From Paramacrobiotus richtersi (lineage: Eukaryota > Tardigrada > Eutardigrada > Parachela > Macrobiotidae), in assembly GCA_034698045.1 (NCBI GenBank), contig JAQGAU010000815.1, forward strand, positions 1 through 23,609: a stretch of 23,609 nucleotides of DNA, given 5' to 3'. Numbering within the stretch: position 1 is the stretch's first letter; every line of letters begins with the position of its first letter. Of this stretch, positions 19,241 to 23,609 are shown in pieces. Below the pieces are notes generated by a model that searched no databases, was not told the origin of the DNA, and saw only the letters and a program-made list of their open reading frames with translations. Both the position numbers and the translations under genes were made by a program.

Positions 19241-19586
19241 CGCACACGGTTATAATTTTACGGCATATAAATGATAATACTGTATACATATCTGGAGATA
19301 TGAAAAGTTACTATAAATTACTATAAATGAGCTGGAATTTTTCATCAATTATGTATTTATTTTTCTATTTTTTTATTTAGATCATTTCATTTTTTTATTA
19401 TTTATTTAAAATTCAACTGTATCTAACTAAATCATTATAAAAACTGTGAAACTGTTACATCAGACTTTTCATTATAATCACATGTCCATAATCTATTAAA
19501 AATTGAAAGACTGCTTTGATTTCACATGTTATCAGGTCTGAATGTAAACCATGCTGTATTTTATCTGGTGTTCCTTAAACTGGTTT

Positions 19587-19604
19587 GTGCCATTACGCTA
19601 CGGC
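19587..19604 (-). repeat. tRNA-like/SINE head, copy 5 (diverged)
   Basis: Minus strand GCCGTAGCGTAATGGCAC matches the core with three changes. Confidence 0.3.
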
Positions 19605-19919
19605 GAAGTCTAGCTCGAATGATGCCTGTTGCCTGAGAGATTAAATTAGTAGTATCGTGTGTCTCCTGTCGATAATTAATTACGAAGCACACAAGCATTA
19701 TTAACAAAACAAGGACCATTTTCACAGAAGATAATTTTTAATAAAGATAGTCAAAATGCTCGAACCAGAATCCGCTGAAATTTCTCGACACTGTTTTAAC
19801 CATTTAAAATATTCGCTATGAAAAAATACAATGTTACCATATTTTAATAAACTTTTTAATTTTGATTTTTATTATTCGTCCAAGCATTTTGTATAACAAT
19901 TCTGTATAACAAATCTTCC
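19605..19919. other. AT-rich stretch, nothing recognised
   Basis: No gene or repeat supported. Confidence 0.5.
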
Positions 19920-20130
19920 AAGATGTACGATCATCGGCCAAAGCTAGGCCGATGTTCTGGCTGTAGGGGTGGGCGGTTCGCTGCACAACTCCAACTGCGC
20001 AATCTGCTCGGACCTGTGCGCTCGTGCACCGCCCCGGCATCCATCATCCGAGTTGACGCGCAGTACCACGCCGAGAGCCTACAACTAGACAGCATGGGTT
20101 TACTACTACAGCAACCAGACACCAAATACC
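19920..20130. promoter_or_regulatory. GC-rich island 6
   Basis: All strands have open stretches here, including a short plus frame reading SLHNSNCAICSDLCARAPP after a possible TAG acceptor; this loosely recalls the first zinc-finger cysteines of a nuclear receptor but lacks the rest. No frame is preferred; left unassigned. Confidence 0.2.
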
Positions 20131-20259
20131 ACAGTAAATGCGAATCTGTTTTCCGTAATAATTAAGTTTGGTAATATTTGCAAAATAAAAATTATAAATA
20201 AATCTTTTCTCGATCGGAATTACCGTGAATTATTATACGGTATCGAAGAAAGCACACAC

Positions 20260-20280
20260 GAGCCATTACACTACGCTGTA
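20260..20280 (-). repeat. tRNA-like/SINE head, copy 6
   Basis: Minus strand TACAGCGTAGTGTAATGGCT; TAGTGTAATGG still fits box A. Confidence 0.4.
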
Positions 20281-20689
20281 CTACACCAGTGTTATACTTC
20301 TATGGAAAGAAAACGTCTTATTAACAAAACTGTTTACGACTTTACTTTAACACACAGAAATGTATATTTTTCTTACAATGTTCGTTGATTTAAGTATTTA
20401 TACTATGTAATGTACAATGAAATGTATGTTTTTCTTACAGTAGAGTGCTTGAAGGAGGAGTACGGTGAGTGGAACATAACGGAGTAGCTACGACCTCGGT
20501 TTCAGTTTTGTTGGCTTTCGGGACAATATTTCTGTGATTTCATGAATAATTGTGTGTTGGAATAACAACTTGAACTGTTCAATAAAACAAATAATATATT
20601 AAATATTTAAATAAATATTTAGTTAAAAAATATTTGTTAAAATTGCTTACACATCGTTCGACTTCTAAATGCGTACAGGAAGTAGTACC
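20281..20689. other. AT-rich stretch, nothing recognised
   Basis: No gene or repeat supported; contains two similar GTATDTTTTTCTTACA segments near 20360 and 20423. Confidence 0.45.
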
Positions 20690-21035
20690 GGTGTCTAGTT
20701 GATGGAACAATAAATTCACACTGTCCAGTTGTCGGCTTCCTGCCTGGTATTGTCCGTGTCATGGGCCCGCTGTTTGACGTGGCCAGCATGCAGCACGGCG
20801 GAGAATGCAAACAGCACAGCTGTAATTTCCCCCAACGCTTGGGCATTGAATCGGGGGCGGGCATGATGGACGGATCCCGAGGATGCAGAAGAGACGGTCA
20901 CTGCAACAAAGCCAGCGAACTCCCATGGCGCGAGCGGGCACTGTACAGCGTGGAGATGTGTCCGTGTGATGTGCTGCGCTTGACTGCGTCCAGGTGGACG
21001 GTGGAAGATATGCACGTCGAAACTCCAGCGTGTTA
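20690..21035. promoter_or_regulatory. GC-rich island 7, coding status open
   Basis: Three minus frames and one plus frame are open. The minus frame 21015-20716 has the most gene-like codon use, with a possible acceptor CTGTACAG before CPLAPWEFAGFVAV and a hydrophobic ALGEITAVLFAFSAVLH near its end, so it could be a terminal exon of a membrane protein. The plus frame (20761-21036) is equally long. I cannot choose between a coding exon and non-coding GC-rich DNA. Confidence 0.25.
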
Positions 21036-21275
21036 GAATTATTGAGAATTTTTCTCTGCGTTGATTGATTCCTGTTAAATGAATTTAATTAATGTTTGGA
21101 TATTTCGCTCACCATTTATTAATTTAACCGTCGGAAATGTGCAGATATTCTTTGATTTTCGATTATTGTCCAGATATATAGATTTATATGAATGAACTGA
21201 TTTTTTAACGAATAAAACGCAATAAGTATGTTTAGAATTTAGTTTGCAAGAAAAAAGATTCTTTCATTATTTAAC

Positions 21276-21350
21276 AGGCTGTTTTGAATTAAGGCATCGT
21301 AGGTCGAGTGAGTTCGTCAGTCTCTAGCCACTACACTACGCTATATCACA
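21276..21350 (-). repeat. tRNA-like/SINE head, copy 7 (boxes A and B)
   Basis: Minus strand AGCGTAGTGTAGTGGCTA (21342-21325) followed by GCCTTAATTCAAAACAG (about 21295-21279), the same box A and box B pair as copies 3 and 8. Confidence 0.5.
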
Positions 21351-21599
21351 CACTCTACTAATAGATAAACGTTAATTGCCATAACTTCGAAACTGATTAT
21401 ATTGGATTTAATGGATTTTATCCAGGGCACACTATGAAATTTACGCCTTTCTTTCAGGATTTTGATTTATTGTTGTGACGTATACTAAAGATATATAAGA
21501 ATTCGACATAGCGAAAATGATCAAAAATTCTGTAATTATTACCCCGTCGTGAGCAACAGCAATCCATTTGTTTGTACACGACTACCACCATATAATCAC
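21351..21599. other. Stretch with nothing recognised
   Basis: AT-rich, without coding or repeat signal. Confidence 0.5.
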
Positions 21600-22060
21600 C
21601 ATTCCCCATCAATATTCCTCTGGCCACGGAACCCCCAGCCGCGCTGTTTAACCAGCTAACCGGCTTACAACAAGACTTTAAACTGATAACTATCATTACA
21701 CTGTAAGTTATGGCAAAAATGCCGTGGCACTCATGGTCATTGGTCAATAAGCTTCAGCCGACTACAAAACGCATTTTGATGGTAATAAGCAGTCACAGCT
21801 CCACGGCTACGCTATCATTAACAAATTATTCAAGCAGATCCGGAATTTTCATTGCTGCGCGTTATGCGAACCTCGCGAGTGAAGATGCGCGCCGCACATT
21901 AATCATCAAATTCTTCCAGCCGCGCGCGACAGAGGAGGATGCGGTCTTGTGGCAGCGGAAGTGACCACTGATCCATGGCCGATTATGCGGGAATACACGG
22001 GGCAGATGATGGTGGAATTTTATTCTGTGCCTTTTCTAGATTAATGGCCATTTCCCTAAT
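21600..22060. promoter_or_regulatory. GC-rich island 8
   Basis: Contains CATTAATCATCAAA (Hox/Pbx-like on either strand) and GCTATCATTAACAA. A plus frame 21710-21964 and a minus frame 21747-21454 are open but neither has recognisable domains. Confidence 0.25.
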
Positions 22061-22547
22061 TATATTCCGGAATACTGCGTTGCATGGCTGATTCTTTTTT
22101 CTAGTTTTAAAATTATTTTGGACCGTTATTTTCATTATTATAATTGTTTTTTATAATTAATACAATTGTTAAGTATTTACTATTGTTACATAGTTGCTAT
22201 AATTGTTATATTCTAATTAATACAATTAATTACAGTATTATGACGATTTCATATCGCGCTCAACAAAACCAACGTTACGTTTTCAAATTCATATAATTTG
22301 ATAGCTTTGATTTATGCTAAATTTAAAAATGCTTACTTTTCTAGTTATCAATGCATTTCTGACAAACACACTAAGTATGTAATTAACCAGCTATGATTAT
22401 ATTGTAATTTCTCAGCCTTACGCTTCGTCTTTCGTCACTTTTCGTGTTGTTTTATTTACGCGTGTTTCATTTTTTTTATTAACAGAGATCAAAAGCGCAT
22501 AAGTACCGCGTGATAAAAAATTTAAATGAATTGTTTCATCACTTTGC
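22061..22547. other. AT-rich stretch, nothing recognised
   Basis: Contains repeated TATAATTGTT/TAATTAATACAATT segments between 22130 and 22235; no gene. Confidence 0.5.
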
Positions 22548-22612
22548 CGGTTGTCTTGAATTAAGGCATGAAGCTGTACCGATTTTATGAGCCACTGCAC
22601 TACGCTGTACCA
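22548..22612 (-). repeat. tRNA-like/SINE head, copy 8 (boxes A and B)
   Basis: Minus strand TACAGCGTAGTGCAGTGGCTC (22609-22589, core) then GCCTTAATTCAAGACA; ATTCAAGAC is one base from the box-B consensus. Best-preserved copy. Confidence 0.55.
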
Positions 22613-22759
22613 TTAAGCGTCAGTATTATTCTCTGACTGCAAATGTGTTATAAATCGGAATAAATCCTAATTCGCCATCACAACGGCGCCAGTAATACTA
22701 TGCAGAAATCAAAATGATCATAAAATGTTTATGAGTTGTTGTAATGGGATCCGTTTTAC

Positions 22760-23080
22760 AACTGTTTAGTATTCATTGTTCCCAGCCGCATCCATTAATC
22801 GGGCCTCTAATACCAATGAGCCAGGGCGCTATATATGAGATACAGATTTGCTGCGGATGCGGATGAGAGCGCGTCTGTGCTGATATGTCGGCTGATGTTA
22901 TCGGTGTCGGACAAACATCTCATGCCCATTTCATTATTAATGATCCGGAAGTTTATCAGGACAAAGCGCGGCGCGGTGTGCAGGTCGATCATTCTCCCAT
23001 CTTCTGACGGGTACATTGTTGACCCGTGTTTCCACTGTCCATCGGCATCCATGCGCAACTAACAGGCGGTTAAAAGTTTA
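22760..23080. promoter_or_regulatory. GC-rich island 9, motif-dense
   Basis: Contains CATTGTTCCC and GGACAAAGC (SOX-like), TCCATTAATCGG and CATTATTAATGATCC (homeodomain-like). Both strands have open frames of 75-83 codons without domains. Candidate regulatory module. Confidence 0.3.
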
Positions 23081-23156
23081 GGAATTCTTCGCTTGCAGGA
23101 CCGAAAATTATACACCAACAATTACCGATAATTATTACTAGGAAAATTCGGAATGT

Positions 23157-23577
23157 CTAGGAAAATGCGGGCGCTTTGGCACAGGACACACGGATGAGTT
23201 TACTAATTGCGTAATAATTCGGGGCGTAGTGAAACGAAGCGCTCTGTACATTATTTGCGAGCGACTTGAATATTTTATTTTGTTTCAAGACTTTCCTACA
23301 GCAGATCAATTTTTCATACATCGCTGCTTTGAAAAGCGTAAAATACCTCATTTTGCAACAATCCTCATATTCGGAGAGGAAAAATATGAGTTTGTGGTAT
23401 CGTACTATCGCTTGTGTGGCGGCCCGAGGCGAAGCGCATTCGTCATCAGTATTGACTTTGTGATCTACCTTTTCGATCAGGCAGATCAGCTTCTGTGTGC
23501 CGAGTTGTGCAAACTTGTGCATCTCCCAAAAGGCGATTGCGAAAAAGGGCAGAAGAACCTTTGAGGGCTTATCGCAT
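23157..23577 (-). CDS. Possible partial exon of an unrecognised gene
   Basis: The minus frame is open from 23577 to 23157 with an ATG at 23522. The first two thirds (VLLPFFAIAFWEMHKFAQL, then LICLIEKVDHK, then IVRYHKLIFFLSEYEDCCK) has GC-rich third positions (AAG, CTG, ATC, CAC) typical of the real genes here; after about 23347 codon use becomes AT-rich, and GAG|GTATTT at 23347/23346 is a possible donor. The upstream part would lie outside the window. The pattern of a hydrophobic stretch followed by RYHKL is loosely reminiscent of gustatory-type receptors, but this is a guess. The opposite strand (23229-23564) is also open, so strand is not certain. Confidence 0.3.
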
Positions 23578-23609
23578 TACATGCTAGGATGGCGTAAGAC
23601 AAAACGCAG

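Noticed and set aside
19979-20060. CAICSDLC as the start of a nuclear-receptor DNA-binding domain
   Set aside because: Only the first cysteines resemble it; the Gly-Asp, the second pair spacing and the P-box are missing and a stop follows.
20716-21015. MARVEL-type or other tetraspan membrane protein exon on the minus strand
   Set aside because: Only one clear hydrophobic stretch and several competing open frames; not enough to call, so kept as a GC island with coding status open.
22548-22612. A functional tRNA gene
   Set aside because: Boxes A and B are present but the T stem and acceptor stem do not pair, so no cloverleaf forms.

Overview
This is a eukaryotic window, most likely from a small invertebrate and plausibly a tardigrade. 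The grounds are GT-AG introns of about 75-280 nt, TATA/initiator-type core promoters, AATAAA and ATTAAA poly(A) signals, a non-LTR retrotransposon remnant, and a rhodopsin-type GPCR whose TM3 end reads INRFWAFKYP. The tardigrade assignment is inference; no marker gene settles it. No rRNA, tRNA gene or CRISPR array was seen.

Region 1-10 kb holds nearly all recognisable genes. A broken LINE reverse-transcriptase end lies at the left edge on the minus strand. A seven-transmembrane receptor gene (1638-2650, plus) follows; it has no visible intron and carries one frameshift at the start of TM6. After about 2 kb with only a MITE-like inverted repeat come two tandem minus-strand copies of a three-exon gene (5101-5761 and 7003-7675). 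Each encodes a 104-residue secreted protein with a signal peptide, a furin-type RVRR site, a His/Pro-rich linker and a complete eight-cysteine WAP domain split across exons 2 and 3. The ORFs visible in other frames there do not show this product; it appears only after splicing. Between the copies are three hairpin repeats of identical geometry. At 8.5-9.9 kb is a plus-strand gene for a Cys-containing, probably secreted protein, with a strong CCAAT/TATA/Inr promoter, two or three exons and a clear poly(A) signal.

Region 10-12 kb holds remnants: a protein-kinase C-lobe fragment on the minus strand, and a long inverted repeat (arms about 230 bp, loop about 130 bp) whose right arm contains a possible two-exon minus-strand ORF.

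Region 12-23.6 kb is an AT-rich gene desert with about nine GC-richer islands of 100-500 bp. These have no convincing coding frame but contain homeodomain-, Forkhead- and SOX-like motifs, so they look like cis-regulatory modules of a gene outside the window (inference). Eight copies of a short repeat whose core matches the RNA polymerase III box A are scattered through 10.9-22.7 kb; three also carry a box-B-like match, pointing to a tRNA-derived SINE family. The right edge has an open minus-strand frame that may be an exon of an unrecognised gene.

The most novel item is the diverged WAP pair: exon 2 differs only at synonymous sites, one inter-cysteine loop is replaced at four consecutive codons, and a 55-nt intronic block is identical.
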